64,000 nucleotides of DNA from Schlesneria sp. DSM 10557 (GTDB taxonomy: Bacteria > Planctomycetota > Planctomycetia > Planctomycetales > Planctomycetaceae): assembly GCF_041860085.1 (NCBI RefSeq), contig NZ_CP124747.1:6285001-6349000 (forward strand), in the 5' to 3' direction. Below are positions 39,519 through 49,651 of this stretch, one piece after another. The notes beneath the pieces were generated by a model. The model made no database searches and had not been told where the DNA came from. It worked only from the letters and a program-made list of their open reading frames with translations. The first letter of the stretch is position 1. Each line of letters starts with the position of its first letter. Position numbers and translations under genes: made by a program.

Positions 39519-40457
39519 CTACTGCACCAAGCCCTTTGTCAGCGACATGAACGCGGTTTCCAGATTGACCTCTTCTTCCCGGAACAACGTCAAGTGGAAC
39601 CCTTCCGAGATCAGCAACGTGGGCAGCGGACTGTAGTCGAACGTATCTGATTTCAGGGTGGCTTCGATGGTTCCCTTGACGATGTCGACCATCGAGACCA
39701 GTTCGTGTTGCTCGAGCAGAGCGGCGGCTTTCTCCATGGTCTTGTCCGGCTGCTCTTTCACCCGAATCTGAAGCATGATCTGCTGCCGTGCTTTCCGCAT
39801 GACTTCATCGACATAGCCGTCGACGATCAGATTCCCTTTTTCGATCATGCCGACTCGCGTACAGACGTCTGCCAATTCGGGAAGAATGTGGCTGGAAACG
39901 ATGACCGTCTTCTTGAGTTCTCCCAGTTTTTTCAGCAGGTTACGGATTTCGATTCGGGCCCGGGGATCCAGGCCGCTGGCGGGTTCGTCCAGAAGCAGCA
40001 CTTGAGGTTCGTGCAGCAGGGTTCGAGCCAGACCGATTCGCTGGGTCTGTCCACGAGAAAGCTGATTGACCATCGCGTCCCGTTTAAAGGACATGTCCAC
40101 CAGTTCCAGCTTGTCTTCGCAGACCTTTCGGCGACCGGGGCCATTGATCCGGTAGGCGGATGCGAAAAATTCCAGATACTCGATCACCGTCATATCGTCG
40201 TAGACACCAAAGAAGTCGGGCATGTAACCGACCATTCGGCGGATCTCACGTGGATCATTATAGATTGACTTGCCGCACACATAGGCTTCCCCGTAATCCG
40301 GGGCGAGCAACGTGGCCAGCATTCGCATGGTGGTCGTCTTGCCTGATCCGTTAGGGCCGATGAAGCCGAACACATCCCCTTCCTTCAAAGAAAGGTTGAT
40401 CTCGTTGACCGCGATCAGGTGGCCGTAACGTTTCGTAAGCTGTCGGGTTTCAATCAT
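39519..40457 (-). CDS. ABC transporter ATP-binding protein
   Basis: 312-residue ABC ATPase of the NatA/GldA kind. Walker A GPNGSGKTT at 34-42, signature LSRGQTQRI, Walker B VLLLDEPASGLDP, and H-loop SSHILPE. It has the long C-terminal extension (about 100 residues after the H-loop) usual in ATPases of ABC-2 exporters. Upstream, 106 bp away on the same strand, is a large membrane protein gene, which suggests a transport complex of ATPase, an ABC-2 permease (perhaps the one at 35852) and this partner. Substrate unknown. Confidence 0.9.
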   Translation of the reverse strand: MIETRQLTKRYGHLIAVNEINLSLKEGDVFGFIGPNGSGKTTTMRMLATLLAPDYGEAYVCGKSIYNDPREIRRMVGYMPDFFGVYDDMTVIEYLEFFASAYRINGPGRRKVCEDKLELVDMSFKRDAMVNQLSRGQTQRIGLARTLLHEPQVLLLDEPASGLDPRARIEIRNLLKKLGELKKTVIVSSHILPELADVCTRVGMIEKGNLIVDGYVDEVMRKARQQIMLQIRVKEQPDKTMEKAAALLEQHELVSMVDIVKGTIEATLKSDTFDYSPLPTLLISEGFHLTLFREEEVNLETAFMSLTKGLVQ

Positions 40458-40563
40458 GTGCTTCAGTCAAAGCGAAAGAGTTTTCAGGTCACACGCAGGG
40501 ACGAGATGTGGATCACTCAACTCCTCACGCCGTTTCTTGTGGTGCGAGGTTGAGGCTACCGGA

Positions 40564-42987
40564 TCAATCAGGGACGACTCGTTTCAGTTCTTTCAGGACT
40601 TCTGTCGATTTTTCGACGGGAAGGATCAATCGGACAAACGATGCTTCGCTGTCTGATTCCAGCGGTTGCTGATTCAGCTCGACTCCGGCGATGGGCTGAC
40701 GCAGTCGACCAAACAGTACGGCACGTCCCAGTTTCAGCAGATGCGAACAATCTTCCTGGTTCAGCAGAAGGTTTGTCAGGCCCGTATAGCGATCGCCACT
40801 GACTTCATCGAAGAAGGTTAAGATTCGTACGACTTCAAACGGGTCGAGAGACAGTGTGCTATACGTCGATTGCTGCTGGACGATTTCTTTTGTCGTTCGC
40901 GATCCGAAACGCGCGGTTGCCATTGTCAGAATGCCGGTGAGATAGGGGCGCAGTTCACGCTGGAACACGCTTGGCTGTTCAACGCGCCAAACCTGCTTGG
41001 GTGCCAGAGGAAGTGATTGAGCATCGTCACGAGTCTTCAAGTGACGATAGACCCGGTTTTGAAAAACGATCATCCAGTCCTCGATTGGTGTATCGAACCG
41101 GTGCAGAATCGTCCCCGTCAAACTTCCCGTAGCGGTGGCTTTCAGATTGCATTCGACCAGGTCTTCAACCGTTTGCAGGCTTTCGCCCGTCAGAGCTTTC
41201 GAACTCCACTGCAGGACCGGGATGTTCGACAGTTCTCCATCGGCATGGTGTTCGTAAGCCGCACCCCGTTCCAGGCCGGAGGGTCGCAGCATTCCTCCAA
41301 ACCCCGATTCGGCAACGCCGTTCCAGCTGACATTCGCCGGGGAAATTCGGGTTGCGGAACTTGTGATGGGGTGGGGCAAAATTTTGAGCGACGATTGCGC
41401 CGTCTGCGGACTGTAAAGGTTCACAAAGTACCGGCTTCTCAGTGTCGAAGACGCCTGATCATAGTTGATGATGTTGAGCTGGTTGGCTCGAGCGACGGAC
41501 CCGTTTGAACTTGATGCCAGTAGTGCCGCACCGACGGTGACAGCGCAGGCGGTCAAAGGAAATGTGACCCAGGTGAGCGTAGGGCGTTTCAGCAGCCGGT
41601 GGACAAGTAGGTAGTCCAGGGGACCGATCAGCAGCAGAAGTCCCAGCAGTCCCCCCAGGACACTCCAGGGTGAAGTACGATTGACCTTTTCGAAATGGTC
41701 CTGAATGGCATGCAGTTGTGTTGCGACATCGGAAATGCCGGTGGAACTGAGCTGTGAACCACGGCTTCCCATTTTTTCAGCGAGTTCAGTGCGACTCTCG
41801 ATACCGACCAGCCGGGCACAGAACGGATGCAGGGCTTTCCAGTCCTTGAGAGGAGCGGACGTGAGATCCATGGTCAGGAGGGTCACTGATCCCATGGCAT
41901 AGGGAAGTCGGACCAGGAATGGAATCGAACGGCTGGATGCCAGTGTTTCTCCTGTCGGATACTGTACGTGAGGTATCGCCAGCGGTTCTGTCTGGGGAAT
42001 TCGAATGTTTTTACCCGCAAATGACTCCAGACTGCCGAACTCTCTGACCGTCGCGGAAGACTCGCCAATCGTGGCAGGAACCCAGTTGAACAAACGCTTC
42101 CGAGCTGCCGCGACATCACGCGGAAATGAGATGGTCAGTCGCCCCCCGCCAGCCACCCAGTCGCGAATCGCCGTCGATTGAGCTTCTGTCAGTTCAACGG
42201 ATCCACTGAGTACCAGCGCTGCCACTCCATCGTATGCGAGCGGATTCGTCGGCAGGTCTGCCGCGCTCACATTCGCCCATCGGTGGTCACGGACAGAAGC
42301 GGATTCCTCTTTCTCAAAGTCAAATCCTGCCGGACTGCCGACGGTGACGACAAGCTTGGCTGCGGGACTGACGGCGGGTTTCAGCCAGGGGGCACGACCC
42401 GGCGTGCCGCTGAACTCATTTCCCCCCTTCAACCGGACGCTGATCTCGCCATCGAGGCGTCCCGCTTTGAAGAGACCTTCAAGTTGATGGTCACCTGCAT
42501 CGAGTGTGACGGGCGCTGCCTGATAAGTGACACGATTCCCGTCCGGATCGAGTGCGCTTACTTCCAGTTGGACTGCGGCAGATTCAGTGAGCGACACAGG
42601 GACGACAATCGGACTCCAGCGCCCGACCAGGTAATGATCATTCCAGCCGACACGGGGTTCCGAAATCGTCGGGGCAGACTCGGCGAATGACTCACGCGTG
42701 AGTCCTGACAAGAGCCCAATCGCAATGAAGAAGATGAACGTCTTCTGTTCAAACAGCTTTGTTCGTGCAGATCGAGTGGGAACCCTCAATTGATCACTGC
42801 AGATTCGTCCCGCGACAGACGGAGCGTATTTGAGTCGGTCGAAGAGGCCCGCTGAGATGAATCCGGGGCTGCTACAGTGGAATGCCTCTCGGGAAGAGCT
42901 GCAACATTCCGTTGCGTTCTCTGACAAATCACTGCCGGTCAAATCGTTATGAGACGAATCGCTGTAATGGGAAAACAATCGAGGCAC
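40564..42987 (-). CDS. Large membrane-anchored protein of an ABC-transport locus, start uncertain
   Basis: Up to 807 residues. A hydrophobic segment (FIFFIAIGLLSGL) near residue 85, followed by AES-AP, looks like a signal peptide, so the real start is probably within the first 80 codons; no in-frame ATG is available there, only GTG 42987 or TTG candidates. The exported domain is mainly beta with a Rossmann-like part (AALVLSGSVELTEAQ, DWVAGGGRLTISFP) like the GldG/DUF4350 partner proteins of ABC systems. Two membrane spans lie near 445-500 (VLGGLLGLLLLIGPLDYLL), then a periplasmic C-terminal region. Located immediately upstream of the ABC ATPase, it is most likely its accessory component; function otherwise unknown. 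Confidence 0.75.
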   Translation of the reverse strand: MPRLFSHYSDSSHNDLTGSDLSENATECCSSSREAFHCSSPGFISAGLFDRLKYAPSVAGRICSDQLRVPTRSARTKLFEQKTFIFFIAIGLLSGLTRESFAESAPTISEPRVGWNDHYLVGRWSPIVVPVSLTESAAVQLEVSALDPDGNRVTYQAAPVTLDAGDHQLEGLFKAGRLDGEISVRLKGGNEFSGTPGRAPWLKPAVSPAAKLVVTVGSPAGFDFEKEESASVRDHRWANVSAADLPTNPLAYDGVAALVLSGSVELTEAQSTAIRDWVAGGGRLTISFPRDVAAARKRLFNWVPATIGESSATVREFGSLESFAGKNIRIPQTEPLAIPHVQYPTGETLASSRSIPFLVRLPYAMGSVTLLTMDLTSAPLKDWKALHPFCARLVGIESRTELAEKMGSRGSQLSSTGISDVATQLHAIQDHFEKVNRTSPWSVLGGLLGLLLLIGPLDYLLVHRLLKRPTLTWVTFPLTACAVTVGAALLASSSNGSVARANQLNIINYDQASSTLRSRYFVNLYSPQTAQSSLKILPHPITSSATRISPANVSWNGVAESGFGGMLRPSGLERGAAYEHHADGELSNIPVLQWSSKALTGESLQTVEDLVECNLKATATGSLTGTILHRFDTPIEDWMIVFQNRVYRHLKTRDDAQSLPLAPKQVWRVEQPSVFQRELRPYLTGILTMATARFGSRTTKEIVQQQSTYSTLSLDPFEVVRILTFFDEVSGDRYTGLTNLLLNQEDCSHLLKLGRAVLFGRLRQPIAGVELNQQPLESDSEASFVRLILPVEKSTEVLKELKRVVPD

Positions 42988-43401
42988 CCAAAGTTCTTCG
43001 GCAATGGAGATAAGCGGACCGCGAACGGTTCACGGGAAGCACACATGATACGCTTCCACTCGCAGAAACGTGAGCGCACCGACCAGATTCTCATCCGGAT
43101 CGAGGGCAACCAGATGGGGCGGTCTCGACCGAAGCCCTCGGCTATGCACATCAGCCTAAAAGATTCGTGTTTTGTCTGAAGTCGTTTACAGTGAGCCTGT
43201 TAGTTCGTTTTTCGAACTCGGTTCCACTGACCTTCGCAGGTTCACCTGGGTGTTTCTCTCACAATGTTTGATCAATCATGGTTCAAGGAACCAATGGACT
43301 CGCTCTGCTCGCGTGATGGGAAGACGCGAGCAGATCAAAGTGGGCCATCGACCGCTCGAAGTTCTGCCGCGCGGTCGACCTGAAGTCGCGGGTGCCCGCA
43401 G
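42988..43401. other. Intergenic gap with a terminator-like hairpin
   Basis: Between the HAD hydrolase stop and the large membrane protein gene. Apart from the hairpin at 43304-43334 no gene or RNA is recognised. Confidence 0.35.
43304..43334 (-). terminator. Hairpin after the HAD hydrolase gene
   Basis: Perfect 11-bp stem (43304-43314 with 43324-43334), 9-base loop, about 68 bp past the stop on the minus strand. No T tract. Confidence 0.5.
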
Positions 43402-44058
43402 CTATGACAGATCGCTGTAATCTTTCATCCACTTGATCACGTGCGAGCAGTCGCCGTACTCTTCGCGCGAAGCCATCGGGTTGACCACAACGCATTTCAT
43501 CCCCGCTCGCCGCACCGCTTCAACTCCTGGGGGTGAGTCTTCGAATGCGACACAATCGCGGGGATCGACTTCGAGTCGCTGCGCCGTAAGCAGGTAAACC
43601 TCCGGGTTTGGCTTTCCGTGCGCGACGTCTTCACTCCCCAGAAACACGTCGAAATACTTGCGAATCTGAAGTCCATCGACCGTGAACGCAATGTTGGTGG
43701 CGTCCCCCGCCGTGGCAATTGCGGTAGAAAGCGGTTGCTGACGAGCCCACTCCAGAAACGGGATGAGGCCCGGAAGTGGCGCGAGATGGGGGCGGAACAA
43801 GTCGCGGTAGATGGCTTCTTTACGTTCGCCTCGCTCGAATCGCTCATGGGGCGTTGCATCAGGGAACAGCCGGCGCGTAATTTCCCCAATCGTGCCATAC
43901 GCCTGTGCGAGGAGTTCAGTCTTGGTGTACTTCAGGCCTTCCTGCTCTGCCCAGATAACCCAACTTTGATCGTGATAGGGAATGTTATGGGTGACGGTTC
44001 CATCCATATCGAAAATAAGTGCCTTGGTTGTGGGCACGTCAAACGGCAGATTTTGCAT
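43402..44058 (-). CDS. HAD-superfamily hydrolase, beta-phosphoglucomutase-like
   Basis: 218-residue phosphatase or phosphomutase of the HAD family. The nucleophile motif DMDGTVT starts at residue 17 (Asp17, acid/base Asp19); motif II is IATAGD near 112; motif III has a Lys in HGKPNPEVYL; motif IV is FEDSPPG near 170. The helical cap between motifs I and II is that of beta-phosphoglucomutase and related sugar-phosphate phosphatases (subfamily IA). The substrate is a small phosphorylated compound, not further definable. Stands alone. Confidence 0.87.
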   Translation of the reverse strand: MQNLPFDVPTTKALIFDMDGTVTHNIPYHDQSWVIWAEQEGLKYTKTELLAQAYGTIGEITRRLFPDATPHERFERGERKEAIYRDLFRPHLAPLPGLIPFLEWARQQPLSTAIATAGDATNIAFTVDGLQIRKYFDVFLGSEDVAHGKPNPEVYLLTAQRLEVDPRDCVAFEDSPPGVEAVRRAGMKCVVVNPMASREEYGDCSHVIKWMKDYSDLS

Positions 44059-44523
44059 TATTGCGTTGAATTCTCGAAGTTTTCGTTTTTACTTGGTCAA
44101 GACAGATGCAGTTGCAACTCCTATGCCTCCGCAGGATAGGGAGATCAAACGAAGGGCGAAAGGGGCAACCAACATAATGACAGAGCTGTCGCGCTGGTGG
44201 TTCAGTGTTCCAGGGATAGATCACCTCTGACTTCGTCGAATGAACGCCTTAAACTGCGATTTGGAGACAGGTTCCAACGGCATGGGCCGCTCGCTCTATT
44301 CCTGTGAAAAGCGGAATCTGGCGGACAATCGGTCAAATCCGTCGTGAATTTTGGATCGGAAGTTCAAGCGGGAAGGGTGGTGGCAGAAGCTGCTGGAGCC
44401 CTCGTCTGGTGGTGGTGCCTTTGGATCAGTTGGTATTGATCAAAGGGCAGGGCGTTACCTAGGATCCGCGCCTCCCAATCTCCCATCAATCGATTTATTC
44501 CTCATATCGCCAGGTTATTCCCT
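44059..44523. other. Divergent intergenic region upstream of gspD
   Basis: Promoters for the HAD gene and the secretin gene should lie here. No hexamer pair, riboswitch or gene was seen. The secretin start is a GTG with no strong Shine-Dalgarno. Confidence 0.4.
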
Positions 44524-47500
44524 GTGGATAGACTTTGCACGCACCGAAACTGCGCGCCTCCAGCGCCCAGTAATCGTCGGGGTTTCCCTGCTTTTCCATG
44601 GGTTGTGACCCTTGGAGTATTCACGTTTTCGATTCTGGCATCAGGTTCGAGTTCCGCAGAGACTCCTGATGGACAGACATATAAGTCTTATGCCATCAAA
44701 CATAAGTCGCTCTCCGAAGCCGAGACCGTCCTCACCGAGATGCTCGAGGGCTACGGAGAGGATGTCCAGATTGTCGTCGACTCCAAGTCAAACCGCCTGC
44801 TTCTAAGCGGTTCGGCAGCCATCCAGCGAATCGCGGCAGACGTTCTTGCGACCTTCGATCAGCCTCCTCCCGCCCGGAAGGTCGAAGATGCTGAACCGAC
44901 ACTCAAGTCCTATGCCTGCGCTAAGAACCGGTTGAGTCAACTGGTTGTGAGCCTGCGCGAGAAGTACGCAGACCGCAAAGGGATCCGCATTGCTGCTGAC
45001 GCGGACGGTGCCCGACTGCTCGTCCTTGCACCACCTGAAATTCATACTGAGGTCGCGAAAGCCGTTGAAACTTCGATCGACGACGCGGACGATTCTTCAG
45101 AGCTGTTTGAGGAGGCCGCATCCGAGCAGGCTGCGCCGGTTTTTGTGCCCGCCCGCACTCGCCAGGCGAAACAGGCTGACGCCCCCCTCGTAGAGAAAAC
45201 GGTTGTCAAAAAGTCTGCAGTACCCGTCGTCTCAGTCCCTCAAGACAAATCAGACCTCCATGAGGAGGACACTGATGGAGATAGAGATGAAGACGAGTAC
45301 CACAAGCTAGTGCACGTGAGTGTAAGCGCCCTGGTCAGCTCCCTGCAGAAAATCCTAGGTGAACGATTCGAAGCGGTGAAAAAGTCCAAAACCGAATACC
45401 AGGTCACCGTAGACGACGAGATATCGTCCGTGCTGCAGTTCGATCGGCGGCAAAATTCCGTATCGATCACCGGAGAACGAAAGCTCACGCGTCAGTTGCT
45501 TCAACTGATCACCAGTGTGGATATCCCGAAGCAGACAGGTTCGGAGCTGACGAAGATCGTTCCCCTGGAAGCGATTGATTCAGGCGACGTCGATAAAATC
45601 AAGCAAGCCCTGCAATCGGAACCGCGTAGTGGCGGTAAAGGGAGCGAAAAGTCCAAAGGAAAGCGGTCATCGGGAAATCGCAAAGGTGTCAAGAACGCAT
45701 CTTTGGAAGGTGAAACTGGCACGCTCAGCACGATCAGGCTGGTCGCGAACCAGATCGCCATTCCCGATGCACCCGCTCCCGGGGCAGGTGATGCACCGGA
45801 TGGAAGTGGAGACACACTTTCTGATGAGATGGAGTCGCAACTGCTCCGACTCGGTTCCGATCTGGACATTGAAGTTCTGCCCGATCTGGACGCAATCATA
45901 CTCCGCGGGAGCAAACCCGATGTGGAAGAAATGACGCGGATCCTGAAAGAACTGGAGCGGTTGAGTCAGGAAACAGAACCGACGATCGAGGTCTATGAGC
46001 TGAAGCACGTACGGGGAGATTCCCTCTCGCTTTTAATTGATAAGGTAAACCTGGATCTGACGGGTTCGATGCAGGGGCGAGTCACCGTGACACCGCTGGT
46101 GGTACCGAACTCCTTGCTGATTATCGGCTGGGGCGAGTCTGTTAAGTCGGTCCGCCAACTGATCGAGAAACTGGACCAGCCCGTTCCTGCCGATGCTCAG
46201 TTTCAGGTTTTCCGCCTGAAGCACGCTGACGTTAGCCAGGCACGTACGACGGTACAAGATTTCTTCACGTCCCGTACAACGCCAGGTGGCGGTACGGGAA
46301 ACTCGGCCAACCAGGGGCTGTCACCCAAGGTTCAGGTGACGGTCGATAATCGTACCAACTCGTTGATCGTGCAGGCGGCTCCGCGTGACATGGCAGAGGC
46401 GGCCCGGCTGATTGAGGAACTGGACGCTCCCAGTGGGGCGGTCGTCCACCAGGCTCGCATCTTTACCTTAAAGAATACATTGGCAGGTGACCTGGTCACG
46501 GTAATCCAGTCTGCGATCGACTCGGCCCGAGGGGGAACAGGAAACGCCGCCGCTTCACAGAAAGCATCGACGCTCGAGTTTCTTTCCATTGATAAGGAAG
46601 GGCGTCAGGTCCAGAAATCGGCCGTTTTGAATGATGTGAAAGTGACGGCTGAACCCCGCACGAACTCATTGCTGGTCTCCGCCCCTCCGGAAAGCATGGA
46701 ACTCATCGCATCCCTGATCCAGCGACTGGACGAACCATCGTCAGATGGTGCCCAGATTAAGGTGTTCCGGGTCATTAACGGTGACGCCGTCAGTCTGGTT
46801 CAGATGTTACGTTCCCTGTTGCCACCACCGACAGGGCCTGCAGGAACACCTCAACTTGCGAATTCGCGTGATGAATCATCACTGGTGCCAGCTCGATTCT
46901 CAGTTGATTTGAGAACGAACAGCATTATCGCGACCGGTTCCAGCGGTGACTTGCGCATCATCGAAGCCCTGTTACTGCGACTTGATCAAAAAGATATTGA
47001 ACAGCGGAAGAACACCGTTTATCGACTGAAGAACGCGCCTGCAGAGGCGGTGGCGCGTAGCGTCAATGACTTTCTTCGCAGTGAACGGACCGTGAGTCAG
47101 GCTGCTCCTGGAGCGATCAGTCCCTTCCAGCAGATCGAAAGTGAAGTTGTCGTCGTACCTGAAGCCGTCAGCAATTCGCTGATCATCAGCGCGACCCCGC
47201 GCTTCTACGATGAAATTGCCGTCCTGGTGGAAAAACTCGATGCCGAACCGCCTCAGGTGATGATCCAGGTCTTGATTGCTCAAGTGACGCTTAACAACAC
47301 CAACGAGTTTGGAGTGGAACTTGGTCTGCAGGACTCGCTGCTATTCGATCGAAGTCTGCTGGGAGGACTTGTGACCACAACCAGCACCGTACAGCAGTCG
47401 TCTCCTTCCGGAATTCTGACCTCAACCACGCAAAACATCCTGGGGGCTACGAATACACCCGGTTTCCTCTTCAATGGGCAACCACTGGGGAACAGCGGAG

Positions 47501-48474
47501 CACCATCGGCATTGGCGAACTCAGACCAAGTCGGAGGGCAGGGGGTCTCCAACTTCGGGGTGGGGACTACCAATGCTCAGTTAGGATATGGAGGACTAGT
47601 TCTCTCTGCCAGCAGCGAAAACGTTAGCGTGTTGATCCGGGCGTTGCAGCAGTCGAACCGGTTGGAAGTGCTCAGTCGGCCTCAGATTCGTACGTTGGAT
47701 AACCAGCCTGCGTTCCTGCAGATTGGAAAGCGCGTTCCTCGTATTTACAACGCGTCCGTCACCCAGGTCGGTTCGGTTAACGGCGTGTTACTTGAGAATG
47801 TCGGTTTGATTCTCGGGGTGACACCGCGTATCAGTCCGGAAGGGATGGTGGTCATGGAAGTTGATGCCGAGAAGTCGGAAATCGATGTCGTTGATCCTGG
47901 TATCCCTGTGTCGGTGTCGGCAAGCGGAGCAGTCATCCGGTCACCGATCTTTAATATCACCACAGCCTCAACGACGGTGAGTGCGAACAGTGGTGAAACC
48001 ATCATTATCGGTGGATTGATCACGAAAAGTAACAACGACACTGTTCGCCGGGTTCCCTATCTGTCCGACATTCCAGTGCTGGGGAACCTGTTCCGCTACG
48101 ACAGTTCGATCGCTCAGCGGACAGAGCTGTTAATCATTCTGACACCTTACGTTATCCGGGGACCGGAAGAGTCAGCCCGCATCAAACGGGAAGAGGCCGC
48201 CAAGATGCATTGGTGTGCGGGTGATGTGGTGGACGTCTATGGACCAGGGATTATCAGTGACGATCCGGGGCCCTTCCCCGAGGCGGATATCCCGGTGATT
48301 TATCCCGATTTGAATCCACGCGGGACCATCATGCCGCTCGAAGTTCCTCCTGGGCCGACTGATCCTGAACCGCTGATCCTCGAAGACCAGGAAGACCAGA
48401 CTGTGAGTCTTAAGACGAAGAAGAGCAAAAGATCCGGGTTCTTTCCACTCGGCTCCCAGAAGAAGCGGAAGTAG
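44524..48474 (+). CDS. gspD: Type II secretion system secretin, GspD-like, enlarged
   Basis: 1316-residue outer-membrane pore protein. A signal peptide ends near ASGSSSA-ETPDG (about 40-47). Residues about 50-905 are a row of about eight small N-type domains, with charged and Gly-rich linkers between 395 and 460. The secretin domain spans about 910-1210, with VEVLSRPQIRTLDNQ-like, VGLILGVTPRIS, TTVSANSGETIIIGGL and VPYLSDIPVLGNLF motifs and the closing ELLIILTPYVI. The C-terminal tail of about 100 residues is acidic, Pro-rich and finally Lys-rich. E. coli-type GspD is about 650 residues and has four N domains, so this is about twice that. The start at GTG 44524 is supported only by the signal peptide being in frame. 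Likely partner of the downstream Gsp proteins. Confidence 0.9.
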   Translation: MDRLCTHRNCAPPAPSNRRGFPAFPWVVTLGVFTFSILASGSSSAETPDGQTYKSYAIKHKSLSEAETVLTEMLEGYGEDVQIVVDSKSNRLLLSGSAAIQRIAADVLATFDQPPPARKVEDAEPTLKSYACAKNRLSQLVVSLREKYADRKGIRIAADADGARLLVLAPPEIHTEVAKAVETSIDDADDSSELFEEAASEQAAPVFVPARTRQAKQADAPLVEKTVVKKSAVPVVSVPQDKSDLHEEDTDGDRDEDEYHKLVHVSVSALVSSLQKILGERFEAVKKSKTEYQVTVDDEISSVLQFDRRQNSVSITGERKLTRQLLQLITSVDIPKQTGSELTKIVPLEAIDSGDVDKIKQALQSEPRSGGKGSEKSKGKRSSGNRKGVKNASLEGETGTLSTIRLVANQIAIPDAPAPGAGDAPDGSGDTLSDEMESQLLRLGSDLDIEVLPDLDAIILRGSKPDVEEMTRILKELERLSQETEPTIEVYELKHVRGDSLSLLIDKVNLDLTGSMQGRVTVTPLVVPNSLLIIGWGESVKSVRQLIEKLDQPVPADAQFQVFRLKHADVSQARTTVQDFFTSRTTPGGGTGNSANQGLSPKVQVTVDNRTNSLIVQAAPRDMAEAARLIEELDAPSGAVVHQARIFTLKNTLAGDLVTVIQSAIDSARGGTGNAAASQKASTLEFLSIDKEGRQVQKSAVLNDVKVTAEPRTNSLLVSAPPESMELIASLIQRLDEPSSDGAQIKVFRVINGDAVSLVQMLRSLLPPPTGPAGTPQLANSRDESSLVPARFSVDLRTNSIIATGSSGDLRIIEALLLRLDQKDIEQRKNTVYRLKNAPAEAVARSVNDFLRSERTVSQAAPGAISPFQQIESEVVVVPEAVSNSLIISATPRFYDEIAVLVEKLDAEPPQVMIQVLIAQVTLNNTNEFGVELGLQDSLLFDRSLLGGLVTTTSTVQQSSPSGILTSTTQNILGATNTPGFLFNGQPLGNSGAPSALANSDQVGGQGVSNFGVGTTNAQLGYGGLVLSASSENVSVLIRALQQSNRLEVLSRPQIRTLDNQPAFLQIGKRVPRIYNASVTQVGSVNGVLLENVGLILGVTPRISPEGMVVMEVDAEKSEIDVVDPGIPVSVSASGAVIRSPIFNITTASTTVSANSGETIIIGGLITKSNNDTVRRVPYLSDIPVLGNLFRYDSSIAQRTELLIILTPYVIRGPEESARIKREEAAKMHWCAGDVVDVYGPGIISDDPGPFPEADIPVIYPDLNPRGTIMPLEVPPGPTDPEPLILEDQEDQTVSLKTKKSKRSGFFPLGSQKKRK

Positions 48475-48505
48475 TTCCGGGGACTGGTAGAGAGGAAGAC
48501 ACACA

Positions 48506-49651
48506 ATGAATCGACATCAAGTGACGCACAATATCGCGGTGGCCAATTCCAACATGGCGCGGAAAACTGATTATCGGAAATCCCGTTGCGAGCAACCGAA
48601 CCGTGCATCGTGGCGACGGTCAATTCGATACGTTTCGCTTTCTGTGATCTTGGGCGGACTGCTCTGTCTGATCGGCGGCTGTACGGTTTTCGATTTGAAG
48701 AAACGAATCCCCTGGATGGACTCTGATGAGATCACCCTGCCCACGCGGATAACGACACTCTGGTCGAATACGATCCTGAATCAGCTGGGAAAGAAGGGGG
48801 TGCGTGGATTCGGTGGAAGGATCATGTTCCATGGCCGTGACAACGAAAAGCCGGTTCGCGTTGAAGGGACACTGACTGTTTACGCCTTTGACGAAACCGT
48901 CCGCCCCTCCACAGTTCCGGAGCGGAAATTTGTATTCACACCTGAGCAGTTCGAGAAACATTACAGCCGGTCAAAACTGGGCCATTCGTATAGCGTCTGG
49001 CTACCATGGGACGAGGTGGGAGGAGAGCCGCGACGGATCACGTTGCTGGCTCGCTTCGAACCGGTGGATGGTCCGATGGTGATGTCTGAGAACTCGCTTC
49101 AGATTCTGCCCGGAGTCGAACCGGTACCCTATGACGATTCGGCGTCCGACGATTCCGACGAGGAAATTATGCAGGCCGGTCATCAGAAGATTTCGACGGA
49201 AGGAGAGAAGAGCAACGGATCCGAGCGGCCAGCTGCGGAAACGATCGAACTTCCACCGGGATTCATGCGCCGATTTGGGCGTCAGGACGAGCTGTTCCCC
49301 GTCAAGATTCAACAGGAACGCTCACTGCCGACGTCGCCTGCTGCGGTGCCACAGCCGACGACTGGACCGGTAGAAGTGGTCGAACCTCCCCAAGACCCGG
49401 TCGCGGACCCCAATAATCCCAATCATAATGGGCTCACGGACTCCAGATACCGGGCCGCTAATCCACAGCAGGCCTTGGAGGAACGACAGAAGGAACTGTC
49501 AAGTCATTTTGGACGGAAGAAATCCCAGGTTCAAAGAGCATCATATGCTCGATCAAAGCTCGCTCCTCCTCCGAGCCGACAACCCCCCTCAGGTACACCG
49601 TCTCTCCTACCACAGTCGTCGATATCTGAAGTGAGGGGTCAAGTTGAGTAA
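48506..49651 (+). CDS. Putative lipoprotein linked to the secretion locus
   Basis: 381-residue protein with a basic N-terminal 42 residues, a hydrophobic segment (VSLSVILGGLLCLIGGC) and a lipobox-like LIGGC, suggesting lipid attachment at Cys59. A folded domain follows (about 75-200; RGFGGRIMFHGRD, VRVEGTLTVYAFDE, ITLLARFEP), then an acidic, Pro- and Gln-rich tail to the end. No family function is known to me. It starts 31 bp after the secretin stop, so it is probably co-transcribed and could act as a secretin pilot or partner. Its last 194 bp overlap the BON-domain gene on the other strand. Confidence 0.75.
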   Translation: MNRHQVTHNIAVANSNMARKTDYRKSRCEQPNRASWRRSIRYVSLSVILGGLLCLIGGCTVFDLKKRIPWMDSDEITLPTRITTLWSNTILNQLGKKGVRGFGGRIMFHGRDNEKPVRVEGTLTVYAFDETVRPSTVPERKFVFTPEQFEKHYSRSKLGHSYSVWLPWDEVGGEPRRITLLARFEPVDGPMVMSENSLQILPGVEPVPYDDSASDDSDEEIMQAGHQKISTEGEKSNGSERPAAETIELPPGFMRRFGRQDELFPVKIQQERSLPTSPAAVPQPTTGPVEVVEPPQDPVADPNNPNHNGLTDSRYRAANPQQALEERQKELSSHFGRKKSQVQRASYARSKLAPPPSRQPPSGTPSLLPQSSISEVRGQVE

